Part shown: piece after piece, positions 37,769 through 52,700 of the stretch
Layout: every line of letters begins with the position of its first letter
How positions within the stretch are numbered: the first letter of the stretch is position 1
Assembly (NCBI GenBank): GCA_963662155.1
Contig: OY759272.1
Location: 43,039,210-43,103,209 of the forward strand
Origin: Lamellibrachia columna
Taxonomy: Eukaryota > Annelida > Polychaeta > Sabellida > Siboglinidae
DNA: 64,000 bases
Direction of reading: 5' to 3'
Notes under the pieces: model-generated
The model's database searches: none
What the model was told of the DNA's origin: nothing
Seen by the model: only the letters and a program-made list of their open reading frames with translations
Made by a program: the position numbers and the translations under genes

Positions 37769-40700
37769 AGTGAGGTGTAGCCCTACAGATCTCAAATTCA
37801 TGTGTATACCTGCACGAATATCATAATCAAGATTACATATGCCTGTATTATGTATACAATCATGGCTGAATGCTAAAGGTTTTCAATGCAGGGTGATCCA
37901 GGACTCGATGGATTGAAGGGAGATGTTGGTCAGATAGGAGATAAGGGATATAGAGGTCTGGTGGGTCCTCAAGGAGAGGAAGGACCAGTAGGTCCCAAGG
38001 TAGGTCTTCTTCAGCTCTTGCTTACTACCTGAAACATATAGCCGGTATTCTCAATGAAATTACTGGGTTTATAATTAATTCCACATAAATAGCAATAAAA
38101 AATGTTCTGATAAGATACTTTGTAACTACTTTGTAATCATTTGTGATGATCTCACCTTGTTAAAACCTAACATGCTTATTACCACCATATATTCTTAATC
38201 TTTGACATTGGTATTATTGTGCAATTAGTAAATAAAATGATGATATGCATTGTCTGTTCTTTTATTTTTTAAATAATAAAAGGCAAAATTATAAAATTCT
38301 CGAAAGAGTTATGAGAGACTGAAACATTCCTTTAAAATATTATTAAAGCAGAAATATATAATAAATAAATTAATACAAATGTACAATTTGATGAACTAAA
38401 CATATATGTTGTACAATTCGGACAAGTCTGATCTGTCAACAGGGAATGCGCATATTTCTTGTCTTGTTTGGGTTAATGCACCCTCGCCATCAGGGGCTTC
38501 TGACTACATCAGTACCCCTGGCAGATTTACCCTTGCAACCAGGGTCTTCTGACTACATCAGTACCCCTGGCAGTTGCTCTGTTAGCCAATAATATTGCTC
38601 GCTCAGATTTACAGTAGCTCGCATACAGGAACTTAACTTTAATTGGTAGTGGACCTGTCGTCGCCATCGAACTTGTACTGATGTGATTTCTTCGGAACCC
38701 TCTGATGTTTGGGCGTGGGCACATCTTGTTCCAATAAACACGTCGACCAATACAACCAGTCGGACGAAGTACAAATGATTCAGCATACATCCACACTTGG
38801 CGTGGGATAAACTGACAAATTCACATTTCAACAGGTCGATCTGCCAGGGGTACTGTAATACTGCTACCACCCCTGGCTAGTGAGGATGGGCTAAAGATTT
38901 TCTTACCTCTTCAGGGGGTGAACAATTTGAAAGAGTTTGCCTCAGTCTGAGTACTAAGTTTATGTGCATTCCCCAAGTGTACAGTTAGTTAATCAGGGCT
39001 TGATTTTAATGGTAATCCATTATTCCGAGCACCGTAGATTTTGCTACCTGCTAGACCTGTCAGTATGGGAATTCATCAGGATTACCACTTTATATGATGT
39101 ATTTTGCAACATTTCTGTAATTCCCCCTCCCAAAATTGTCAGATCTGTCCCCGACGTATTCACATGCCAGTTAATGTGCCCTGTTGTCCAGACCGTCTGA
39201 AAAATAGGTCAAGCCTATTTCCTGTCCAGGCAGATGACTTTAATTACAAACTAACCAGATGCCATTCATATCTTCTTTGATCTTGTGTGAGAACCTAAAA
39301 CAAAGTGAACTTATCTCTGTCTACCAGTTTCACATGGTTCTACATAGAACACTATTTACAAAACTGTGCAACATATTTGATTAATTTTTTTTAAAATCTT
39401 TAGCTTGCACATATGGCTACATTTGTCCCACTGGATATAGGGACATTCAGCTGCTCAGAAATGATTTAGTAGCAGGATGAAAATGAAATTTGTTTGGCTG
39501 AAAGTGTGAGTGTGGTAATCCATGTTAAAGTAGTTATTGTGTGGATCACCACATTTTTTGAAATTTTTTTGATGTATTATTAAGTTTGCACCTGTAATGT
39601 CTGGTGTGGGTGCTTGCAGGGACAGCTAGGCAACACGGGAGTCGTGGGCCCTCCTGGACTTCCCGGAGACAAGGTATGTTTTGTATGTGCACATCCACAA
39701 TACTGGACGACATAATGAAGACAAGTGCACTAATAATTACAAAAATTACTATGGTAAAAGTGCAGAAATAAAAAAATTGGTTTCCCAACAAAGTTTGGAT
39801 TAGGTCTCACCCAACAATGAGATTAAAAATATAAAATTTTCAATGTGTTACATGGTATCCACAAAATCTCTTTTTCATGAAAATTTGTTTCCTATTGATA
39901 TGAATTTTCTTGTTTGTGGGACATTTATAATATATTAAAGATGTCCCACAAACAAGTACACACCATATGAAAATTCATATCAGTGTCACAGCATAGTGTG
40001 AACACTGATCATGTGATTACAATGTTGACACATATGTGATCAGTCTCTATGCACATGGGATCACCGTCTCCACACACCTGCCATGATCAGGATCTCTACA
40101 CACCTGTCACATGATCAGTCTATACACCTATCACATGATCAGTCTATTACACATGTCACATGATCAGAATCTCTACACATCTGTCACATGATCAGTCTCT
40201 ATACACCTATCACATGATCAGAGTCTCTACACACCTGTCACATGATCACAGAGTCTCTAAACACCTGACACATGATCTGTCTCTATCTCTATATACCTGT
40301 CACATGATCAGTATATACACCTGTCACATGATCAAAGTCTCCACACCTATCACATGATCAAACGCATTTATAATGTGATCAGTTTCTGTTTGATGGTACA
40401 ACACTTGCTTCCTCATATTTGTGCATCTGTGCATTAAAAATGGAGAAGTTTTAACAAAGACTTAACAAGGTTCTGTCTGTAGAAAGCATACACTAAATGG
40501 AAAACAACTGAACAAATTACCAAGAAATGTTAGATTCAGGTAGACTTCCATGCAAGTAACACTGACAATGTCAGCCCTGCCTTGTGACCTCAGTGACCTC
40601 TTCTCGTTTCAGGGTCATATTGGTGTACCTGGGTATCCCGGCTACCCTGGACCTGTGGGGGAGAAGGTGGGTTTCCTTCCATGGAGCGGGTTACTGTAAC

Positions 40701-43700
40701 TGTCACCAGTGTATCGAAATGTTGGTTTAATATTACACGTAAACATGCATGTGTGATCATACAGAAATACCTGATTGTGTATATCGAAACCGGACAGTGC
40801 AGATGTTTGATATAATTACTAGTGCAGTGAATGTACATGATATAATAGTTAATAAACATATAATCCCTTTTTTAAGTATATCAATGGAGACAGAGGAAGA
40901 AACAATTGGTTATTGTTCTTTTTTCAATCAAAAATTTAAGTTAATACATTGTGCCACAATGATATATCAAGATGCTGCATTATATGGTTACATTCACATT
41001 GTATGTTTGGTGCTGCTCAGTCTAAATATTTTTGTATGCCAGGTGGTAAGTTTGTATATTTTTGTATGCCAGGTGGTAAGTTTGTATATTTTTGTATGCC
41101 AGGTGGTAAGTTTGTATATTTTTAAAGTACAACTAAGAACAGCATATTAATGTTGTTGCTGTTAAGCCACATGCATTATATATGCATGTGCATTTTAATG
41201 TCCGCTTAACTATAACACATTGACCTGTGATGTGAATATTACAGCCAGTTATTCTGATTTCAGGGTAACATGGGATCGGCTGGCAAGCGAGGCAGAGACG
41301 GAATGAAGGGACCCATGGTAAGTCACATAGTCGGGGTAATGGGGCTTGGTAGGGTAGAGAGGGCAATGTGGAACTATTAGAGTTATGATACTATGGTGAG
41401 ATATTTGACATATAACTATTGTAAGTCCTAGAGGATTCAATTTAAAATAAGATGATTAATTTAAGATATTGTTAACATTAACCAGTTGTTTGTTATAATT
41501 GATAATAAAAGTTACATTTTGTGTTGTAGGGTTTGGATGGGCTCCCGGGCGAAAGAGGACCACCGGGTCCAAGGGTGAGTAATCTCACGTCGTTGTTGGC
41601 TGATGAGACATTGATCTCTGGGTGACCCTTTCAATCCTGCAGTCTCTGAACACCAATAAGTGTTATTAAGTATTCATTGACATGGCTTTTTTCATCAGAG
41701 TTTAAAACCAAAATTTGTAAAACTTTCCTTTTTACTCATAGAGCTGTTGGTTAATTTTAATTATTATTTATTAATTAATATTCACTGATTGAATGATACT
41801 TTCAATCCTGCAGTCTCTTAACACCAATAAGTGTTATTAAGTATTCATTGACATGGCTTTTTTCATCAGAGTTTAAAACCAAAATTTGTAAAACTTTCCT
41901 TTTTACTCATAGAGCTGTTGGTTAATTTTAATTATTATTTATTAATTAATATTCACTGATTGAATGATACTTACAGTTATTGTAATTGATTTAGCTCATT
42001 GTGAATCATGTCTGTTGGTTTTCAAATAGTTTAATTTGAATGTGAATAGTTTAAGTAATATCCACAGTCAGTTTAATAACAGAGTCTGTACTTTTGTTGT
42101 AATCATAAAAAAAAATTCCTTTTATCGTAAGATCGGGTAACTTGCAAAAGTGTGAATGGTATAATATATAGAGTAGTCACGTTTGCCCATTTTGTCGGAT
42201 TTTTGCTGGACCCAGTTGAAAAGCCAATGGTTTCATATAAACTAAATATTTTTTTTACAAATGAGCTACATATAGGTACTACACAGGTTTAATTTTTAAA
42301 GAAATTATTATAAAATGGGAAAAAATTTTTATGGCAGAAGCAGTTTTAAACATCTCGGTGCCAGCCAAAATTGAGAAGACGTACAAGAAGTTCCAGACGT
42401 TTTTAAAAACACATTCTAACTTTGTATTTTTATGTGTTTAGTGTACACATTTCACCAAGTAAACGACATAACACAAAATGACTCACTTTCACTAATGTGT
42501 GCATTGAGTGTTATCCGATACGTTTAAGCTGGTCAAGATAAAACATTTCGGTTTTGGGTTACGACTTCCGGTTTTATTTTGTGCTCAAAGCCAGGCAGAT
42601 ATACACATCATCAACATAACCGCAAGCGAACTGTAACATTTAATCTCATTGGCTAATTTTTAGCGATAACGTTGCTTCCAGCCAATGGCAATAGATGTTG
42701 CAAAATGGAATCGGCGAATTCAGCTGCGTGGCATTTCATTGTAAAATAGGTCATCAGCTATATCGGATCGCTGGCACTGAAACGGTTAACATAAAACAAA
42801 CTCATTCAAAGTTGCTTGTGCCTTCTAGGGCACGAGAGGTACACGGGGGAAACGCGGCCATGATGGACCACGGGGAGTCAAGGGAGAGCCTGGCATTATG
42901 GGCCCTACAGGAAACCCTGGAGAAACTGGACCGCAGGGCCCACCCGGGCAAGCAGGGTTTATAGGTCCCACTGGCCCCCAGGTATGACCCTAGTTCATGT
43001 AGCATGTTTAACACTATTTAAAACTCAATTATATTCATGTTGCACCCTCTGTACAGTGCATGCAGACTACAAAATGTTATAACATAAAATGTTCTTAAAT
43101 AAATCACGTTTCTCATTCTATCATTGCTCTTTTTATGTAATGGAACATGAATGCACTGAAATCTATAATAATATAGACTTCAAAGGAATACTGTTTGTGT
43201 TGAACTGTGTAAATGTATTTATGCAATAACCAACACAAGTCCGATGTAGGAGAGAATTGAAACAGGCCAAATAAATGACGTTTTTTATTGCAAAGTGGAC
43301 TGCTTATCACGCAGCCACTTTGGGAAGAACATTAACAGGAATGTGAGCTCCTCAAAGCAAACCCGACAGGAACTGAACACATGTACAGCCCCGTCCGGCA
43401 AGTTTCTCAGAGCCCACATTCCTACAAGCATGACGATAACATATATACATCAAGAAGTCGTCATGAACATGTAATGCAAAGAATACAGACATTCCACCAC
43501 CAATACACAAATTTAATTACAAACAGGTGGGGCCATTTCGCTAACCTATATAAACATAAGCCAAGAATACCGATGAAGAAACAGGAAGCCTGTCTGCGCA
43601 GAAAACCCCATGAACACCAAATACTAGGGGACAAACCCCCGTGTTCATCTTATATTAGGCCAAAAGTGAGGAAAGCGGTTTCGACATCATCCAACTTCCT

Positions 43701-46700
43701 ATTTCACCAACGATGTACAATCGCATTTAAACTAAGCATTGAGAATAAGGAAGAAAGGTGGGGAGGAGAGCGGATTTCGAGAGACAAATTTTAGTCACAA
43801 CTTCGCAATGCAGAGACAAGCAGGAGTGAAAGATTCAAGCTACTGGCTCCGGCTAAGCCGTGATTGGCTGGCTAGCGCAGAGTAATACAATTTATTTGGC
43901 CAAATAGTTCCGGTGTAGTCTCGGACACCCAGGGCAAGTTTAACGACGACCTGTCTTGGTTATCTCATAAAAATTGTTATGCACCTGGTGAGTTGCATAA
44001 ATTCATTTATGCAATAACCAACACAAGTCCGATGTAGGAGAGAATTGAAACAGGCCAAATAAATGACGTTTTTTATTGCAAAGTGGACTGCTTATCACGC
44101 AGCCACTTTGGGAAGAACATTAACAGGAATGTGAGCTCCTCTAAGCAAACCTGACAGGAACTGAACACATGTACAGCCCCGTCCGGCAAGTTTCTCAGAG
44201 CACACATTCCTACAGGCATGACGATAACATATATACATCAAGAAGTCGTCATGAACATGTAATGCAAAGAATACAGACATTCCACCACCAATACACAAAT
44301 TTAATTACAAACAGGTGGGGCCATTTCGCCACAAGGTCACCCACAAACCTGTGACCACCCCACCACTTTGTTATAAAAATGATATGGGTAATTATATTTG
44401 TCACTGAACACATTTATATTTACGATGTGTGTGTTTTCAGGGTATGCCAGGCAAGAATGGTCAAGCAGGATTCCCAGGAGAGCGAGGAAAACAGGTGCAT
44501 AAACTGTCTATGCTTACATATTCTAGTTGTTTCCAGCACTTGCAACGTTCTATTAAGTGACTAATCTGGATGTTGTGGTCACTACAATTGTATGATGGTT
44601 CCAGGTCTCATTCAACTAGCCAACCTTTTTCAGAACATTATTGCCAAGCCGACCTTTATATGCTGGTATTGAGCCTGGTCACTGCCAGGGTGCATGTCAT
44701 CCTCAATAGTTCTTTTAAGTCCCCTATTAAATGAGGCGGGATCAATATTAACATCATACATACATACATACATACATACATACATACATACATACATACA
44801 TACATACATACATACATACATACATACATACATCCTCTTCAGCTCTTAGGCAAATAGCCTTTTAGCTGGTCTTTACTGTAGTTTGTGCACATGTCATGGG
44901 TGGGAAGTTGTCATTTTGCTCAAAAGTGTAAGCGCACCACAATTTGTCTAGTTTAGCCTTGAATGCATTTAGTGTGTGTGCTGAAACCACATCCTCTGTG
45001 AGAGAGTTCCACCTGTTCACTACTCTGCATCTAAAGTAGCTCCTCCGTTGTCTAGCTGTCACACGTTCCTTCTTAGGCTTCAGGCTGTGTCCCCTCGTCA
45101 CTGTGTTGTGGTCCATCTGAAGAGGCATTTTGTCGACTTTATAGATGCCATGCAGATATTTGTAGACTTCGATCATGTCTCCTCTTGCTCTTCTGTATTA
45201 TAGGCTTGGTAGCTTCAACACCTTCAATCTGTCGCAATACTCCTGGCACTTCAGTTCTGGAATTAGCTTTGTTGCTCTTCTTGTACATTCTCAAGTATCC
45301 TTTGGTCTCTCTTGAGTGTTGGGGCCCAGATAACATTTCCATATTCTAGAATAGGTCTGACCAGACTTGAATATAGCTTCTTTACTGTTGGTCCATCCAA
45401 GAATATAAACGACCTTGTAATAAGCCCGAGCATCCTGTTTGCCTTATTTGCTATTAACTCCACATGTTGGTCAAACTTTAGTTTCGGGTCCACTTGCACC
45501 CCCAAGTCTCTCTCGTTTGTGGTCTCCTCAGGGTGGTATTAGTTCCACTGCTGGCTATAACATATTCATATTTGTGGTTGGTTCGCCCTAAATGCATAAC
45601 TTTGCATTTCTCTTCATTAAAACGTAGTTGCCATTTTTTGGACCACTCTTCTAGTTGTTTTAGGTCTGCCTGTAATGTCTCTTGGTCAGACTGAGTGGTG
45701 ATTTCTCCGTAGATTTTGGTATCATCGGCAAACATGTGAACAGGTGAGTCCACCACCTCTGGCATGTCGTTGATGTAGCATACAAAGAGGATTGGGCCAA
45801 GTACACTTCCTTGCGGAATGCCTCTCGTGACAGGGGACCATGACGATTTGCTACCATTGATGATAACACGTTGGCGTCTTCCATCCAGGAAGGCTGCAAT
45901 CCACTGTAGCACTTTGCCACATATCCCATAAACTTTGAGCTTGACTAGTAGTCTCTGGTGTGGGACCATGTCGAATGCTTTGGCGAAGTCAAGGTAAATT
46001 GCATCAATGCTCTCTCCCTGTTCAATAGCTTCGGTCCACTTATCAAGAACTGCAAGGAGCTGAGTAGTGCATGAGCGACCGTGGACAAAGCCATGTTGAA
46101 AACTTGACAGTAGGTTATTGGTCAACATGTGTTGCATCACTTCATTTCTTACCAACTGCTCCATCATCTTACAGGCTACGGAGGTCAGACTCACTGGACA
46201 GTAGTTCCCTGTTATGTGTTTCTTGCCCTTCTTAAATACTGGTGTAATATTTCCTTCTTTCCAGCATTGTGGTAAGACTCCCTCATCGAGTGATTTTGCG
46301 AATGGTTCTCGGAAAGATTCAACCAGTTCATTCGCCATTTCAACCAGAGGACGAGGATGGAGACCATCAGGTCCTGGCGGTTTTGTGGTCTTCAATGTCT
46401 TCAATATCTTCTCTACTTTCTTGTCTGTGATCATGAAGTCAGTCAGTTCTTCTGTGTTATGTAGTGTTCTCTCAAATGTCAGGATATTTTCAAGACTTTC
46501 TTGAGTGAAGACACTCGTGAAGTAGGAGTTCAGTATCTCAGCTTTGTCCACATTGGTTTCTATCATTGTCCCATCTGGACATTCGAGGTCAGCCACAGTT
46601 GAACGAGTCTTCATCTTCGACCTGGCATATTTATAAAAAGCCTTGGGGTTGGCTTTAGCTTCATCAGCTATCTGTCTCTCGAAATCACGAACTGCTTTCC

Positions 46701-49700
46701 TCACCTCTGTCTTTACACTGTTTGATGTTCTTCTGTATTTAATGTAATCCTGCTCATCTCTGGTTTCTCGGTACCGCTTATATGCCTCAGACTTTCTCTT
46801 GATTGCAGTGATGGTCTTGGAATTGTCCATAGCGATCTGTGTTTTCTTGCTTGGCCTCCCATTGAGTGTTTTGGTATGTACATGTTAGTTGCATTTCTGA
46901 TGGATTTCTCTAATATTGCCCAGCATTGTTCTGTTGATTTATCCTTGAATTCTCCTTTCCAGTTCCTAGAAGTTATCATTTCTATCATGCCATCATAGTT
47001 TCCTTTGTCATATTTGTATTTATTGATACCAGATTTGGTTGACTTTGTGTAGCAGCAAAAATTATACTTTAGTAGCGTGTGATGAATCATAATCCGAGTC
47101 ACGAAAGATACAATGTTGAGGAGAGGTTTTTACACCAAACATATCCTCCTGAACTCAGAACTCTGTCATGTAAAGCGGATGTGCTAAGCACTACACTACC
47201 GCGCCTCTCTTTGTTCTCTACACAACAGCCACCCTATTTAGCTAGTCTCCTATATCTTTCAAATGTCCCTAACCAGCTCAGATCATCTCTCTCAACAGCT
47301 TTTTGTTCGTATAAATGAGTTTAACCTGGGAAAGTGCGCTTTCTCTGTAGATGCACCAAAAATGTAGAATGAACTCCCAATCACTTTAAAATCATCTGAA
47401 GCTATAGCTACCTTCCACAGAAACCTAAAGAAATTTTTTTTAATTGCATTTCCACCCGAAATCTTCCGCAGACCTTCGCTCTGATGATGACTTTTGCATG
47501 CCCCTGTTCACTGTATCATGCTTCGATCCTGGCTTGTTGTGCTATGAGTTCTGGTCCCTGGGGATTTTGGAAGTTTTATTATGTATCACAGTCATTGTAT
47601 TCTGTCTTGGTACATCATTTACCACAAATAAATGCACATTTCCTGCCATATGGACCTGGTTGTGCTGGTCAGTAATCAGAAATTGACTTGTCAATCTGTA
47701 CATTAACTTAACGTTTTAATGTCGCATGCGTTTTCTTTAGTTTATTAACTTACAGCAGAAATATCATGAAATAGACAATTAGAATTGCGTTGCATATAAC
47801 TATTGCAATATGTTACACATACTTCACAGAATAAACTTTGTGATTGTGAAGCTATTCATTTTACTTTCAGGGTCTGCAAGGCACACGTGGACTACTTGGA
47901 CCTATTGGATTAGTAGGACCACCGGTGCGTTATTGAGGGTTGGTGGTAGTATTGTAACAATACACTAAGACTTGATACGATATTTGTGTCACAATGCAAT
48001 ACGCAATACATAATGATACACATTTATAAAGATATAATTTATATGCACCGCATTACACAGCTGTAAACGTCTACTGAAAGCGCAATGTTAAGAAAAATGG
48101 TAGTAATTAAAACTGGTGATATCTCTAATGTGAGATCATGCTCATGATCATCATGATTTAGGCAGGTAGCAAGCGAATTTGACCTAGATGGCGTTGACTA
48201 CATTACAAATGGGTAGACTCAAAGTGGTTTCCAGGGCTTTCTTTTAAAATAGATTGAACCACACGATAAAACTTTGGACAACATGTTTGTATGTATTCAA
48301 TTCAATTCGATCCATTTTATTTCCACAAGGACATTGTACTACATCATACATACAATACTGTGTGTTTAATTTCAAATTCAATCGCAATTTCTTGTGAAAA
48401 TGGAGAAAGCAGAAGTTTAATACTTATAAATGCGAGTCATCAGAAGTCGGCTACAACTTGACTATCGTATATGTATTGTGATTCTTGAAAAATATACCGT
48501 ATTCAACCTATTAAGTGTACAGTATGCTTGAAAAAAAAAAAAGCCAACATTTTTTTCTCTATACAATAACGATTTAACACTAGATGACGGCACGTTTCGG
48601 TTGTTCCACCCTGGTCAGATTACAATTATTATGGATCCTGCTGATTAAAAAGGGGGTTATGCTAATTAGGGCATGTACACTTAAAGAAAAAAAAAATTAT
48701 CACGATTCATCAATGAATTGTTACAGCCCTAGTTGATGGAGCATTCTTTGTAACATTATTTACATTAATTAACATTATGCTATGGGTGAGACACTGCGAA
48801 TCCGGGGAACATTCAGACATGACAACACAACCAACAGAGGGTTCTGTTTTAGGGTCCAGTAGGCGAGCCAGGGCCTGGAGGAGACCAAGGAGTGCCAGGG
48901 GTAGAGGTAAATTATGTATTCTTTTTTACCGACTTGGAAGAATGTCATTAGAATGAAGAGTTTATCAAGAAAATAGTGTTCCAAAAATCTGCTGTCAAAT
49001 TCAAGTATTAATAATGAAGGTCATCCAGTACCTTCAGAATTGCATCTTTCACCTATCAAAGATGTGCACAGAGGTCAGAGGATTTTTAATTGTTTTCCTC
49101 AGCTGTGTTTTAACAAGGGCTTTATTATGGGGTTATTAACAGTTCAAACAAATCAGTTCTACATGAAGTTAAGAACCCATCTGCTGTGAACATGAGGGTT
49201 CTAAGGCAAAGGTTATACTTTGAACTCCCCATGCAAGTGAAAGACAGTCTTGAGAATTCAGTCATATTGGGCATGGTGGATGGAACGCAATACAGTGGAC
49301 GCCCCAGCACAAGGGGGTGGACCAAATAAAGGATTCCACTGGACTATCATTGGCTGAACTGAAACAGGCGGTGCAGCATCAAGATGGCAAGAGGAAGCTG
49401 ATGGAACAAGTCATCAGACAGAACATGAGACATGAGATTCATTATTTAATCATCAACAATCAAGAAAATAGTAACATGATTTTGGTGACATTATCCAGCT
49501 GTATTGGTGTAACTGGTGTAAGAGTCTGTGTGTTTTTTTCTTTTTTAACACTGTTGTGGATTTGCTTGTGATTTATAGTCATCATACTCGGTTGACATCC
49601 TCAACTTTTGGATTTGCCCTTCTTTTAGGGTCCTCCTGGAGAACATGGGTTGCCTGGATCTGAAGGCAAAGAAGGACCAGCAGTGAGTAAATAACAGTAA

Positions 49701-52700
49701 AACAGTGGTACAACTATATTTTATTTGTAGCACTACAAAACACATAGCACACATTTATTCATCAGGTTTCAAATTGCAAAAAAATGCAATAATTTTCTGA
49801 TGCTTTTCCCTGGTTGTGTTCTATATTTGGTTCTTTTGAAGGTGTTTCAAGTGAAAATATGGAATTATAGCACACATGGATTGAATTAATAGATTTAAGT
49901 ATTTATGGAAGCATTGTGTTTGTATAACTTCACAGTTTTTAAGCTGGAACAGGAACAGGAAATATTTATTCGTCCCAAAAACAACAAAACAGAGTATTCA
50001 ACACAAAAACCATACAATATATTACATCTATGTCGACATAAGAAAACGAAGTGGTAAGAATATAGAGTACGGTCTGAAAATAAAAGATAATGTCATATAA
50101 GGGACGGGAGACTCCTACTAAGACTAAAAATTAATCGCTAACGTAGGAGCCACCCTGTCAATTAATATCACCCGTTATTAATATAAAAAAAATAAATAAA
50201 TAATAATAAAAAAAAAAAATAATAAAAAAAAAAAAAACCTATAAATATTAATGCATAATTACTGGATGAAAAAAATTAATATAGATATTAATATAGATAT
50301 GCCGGTATATTACAAATGCCAATTATATTCCTACAACCAGATATACAAACAGTGATTTTTTTTAACCAAGGAGGAACGGATATATAGTCAGTCATGTTGA
50401 CATATATAACAATTTTGGATTGCACATTGTTCAATGTATGTATTCAGATAATAAAGTTTGATATAATTTGAGAAACCATGTAAACTGTGAGTGGTGACCT
50501 TGTCTTTTAATAAATCAGGTGCATTATTTATGGTATGTGGCAAACTGTACCTAAGACTTCGTTTAGCAAACTCGTTATGTACCCTGATCGTATGTATATT
50601 ATATTGACCACGTGTATTAAAGTTGTGAATACTATTGTTTTGATCAAGTGGTAAGTTTTGCAGGTAGACAGGTAGTTTATTGTTTGAAAATTTATGATAT
50701 AATTTTAGTTCCTGCAATTTTAGAATGTGCTCTACTTTTAGTAAATTAAGACTTTTGAACAGTGGATCGGTATGAGCATTATATTTGCTTAAACATATAA
50801 TTCGGACGGCTTTCTTTTGAAGTTTTTTTATTCTATCACATCGATAGCCCCAGGCCGTTAAGCCATAGTTTAGATGTGACAATATCAAAGTGTTATAAAA
50901 CATAATCTTTATATTAAGTGGTAACAATCGTTTGAGTTTATTTAGGATACCTATAATTCTGGAGCACCTATTTGAAATTTTGTGGATGTGGCTTTGCCAG
51001 TTTAATTGTTCATTAAAACTTATCCCTAGGAAATTAAACTCATCTACTCTATCAATGTATGTATTATCTATTTTTATATTTAGTGGATTTATCATATTAA
51101 TTCTTCTAGCCGTTTTGAAGATCATATATTTAGATTTATTTACATTTAGAGATAATTTGTTTAATTTAAGCCACTCATTAATTTTGTCCAGTTCTGTGTT
51201 GATTAAGAATTCTACATTTTAATTTTTGCCATATTGTGCGAAAGAATCTAAGGTACTTGAAAGTGTCGTGTCATCGGCGTACATAATAAAGTTGAATTTT
51301 GGACTGGATTGGGCAAAGTCAGCTGGTGTGGAGTAATACTTGCAGACTTATAGGTACATAAAGTAATATTTATTTTATTATTTATTATATTTGAAAGAAA
51401 TTTACAGACATGAATTATCAAAAATACACTAATTTGTAGCATGATATCAGATAAGACCAGTTATAATGCTCTCCACTTCACCTGTTCATATTAATATCAA
51501 TTTGACTTCTCAGTTTTGCCCGGGTTTGAAAGACAATGAACCCAATGGTCCTGCCTGTTTTAGGGTCCAGCCGGTGTTGAAGGTCCCCCAGGACCCCCAG
51601 GTCCAACTGGGGTGAGAGGGTTCCGTGGGGAGAGAGGATTGCCGGGTCCATCAGTAAGTGATTCCATGAGACCATCGATTCACTGCTCATCTTTGTGAAG
51701 AACGTGCATTTGTAGTTGTTCACAGAACTCTTCTGTTTATTATTTAGATGCTGTTTTACGTTAGTAGTTGGAATATTGTTAATTGTGTATAAAAATTAAA
51801 TAGAATTTTTAAAATGCAAGTAATATATATTATGATTAATAACAGTTTATTAATTAGATGTACAGTAGGACAAACACAATTTCTGTGTGCAAGAATATAG
51901 TATGCTGTGTACGTCTTCTTCTTCGTCGAACGCTCTGACAGAGACTCCGGATTTTCTTTTACTTTTTTCTGTAGGCCAGATTGCCTTCCTCTCGTTTTGG
52001 TGTGTAGTACAATCTTTCAGGAGGTGTTCCACTGTCATTGGAGCCATGCCACAAGGACACATGTCTGTCTCCAATGTGGTGTAGTATTGTGTGCAAATGG
52101 TGTCTGAATTTGCAATCTACAGACAAACCATTAGTATTATTACCACTGAAGTACTGTGAAGCTGGATTCAGTTAAGTCTCTGTTTGTTTAGGGCCGTGAT
52201 GGGACCATTGGTGAACGGGGACCTATTGGACTCGTAGGTCGACCGGTAAGTGGAGCAATGCTCAAGTTTTATGTGTGTCCCATCTCATCCTTTGCCAAGA
52301 CAACAGTTTTCTTGAATGCATTCACAGAATGTCGGAAATATTTTCTACAGAGTTTCTTAAAGGTTTAATTCTGTTGATGTGTTATCTTAAAATGGTGCTG
52401 TGTAATGCGGTGCAACAAGCTTATAACGAACACGGATACAACGAATTGATGGATATAATGAAACAATTTCTTACGTACGGATTTTTTCTCTATCTTTTCC
52501 ATTATAAGTGTTCATGCATATTACAAACACGGGTATAACAAATTCACGGTTATTACGAACACCTTTTCCTGAACAAATTTCGCCATATAACAAATTTCTG
52601 TCCAACTGAAAATCGCCCTGTTCGCAAATACTTCCTGCCCGTGACCTGGAAGCCATGTCGTGGCGCGCAGAGCACCAGTGACAAAGTAATTAGGTCAATG

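Noticed and set aside
43381..43794. 137-codon open frame
   Set aside because: Lies in an interspersed repeat, is truncated in the adjacent copy, and has no motif.
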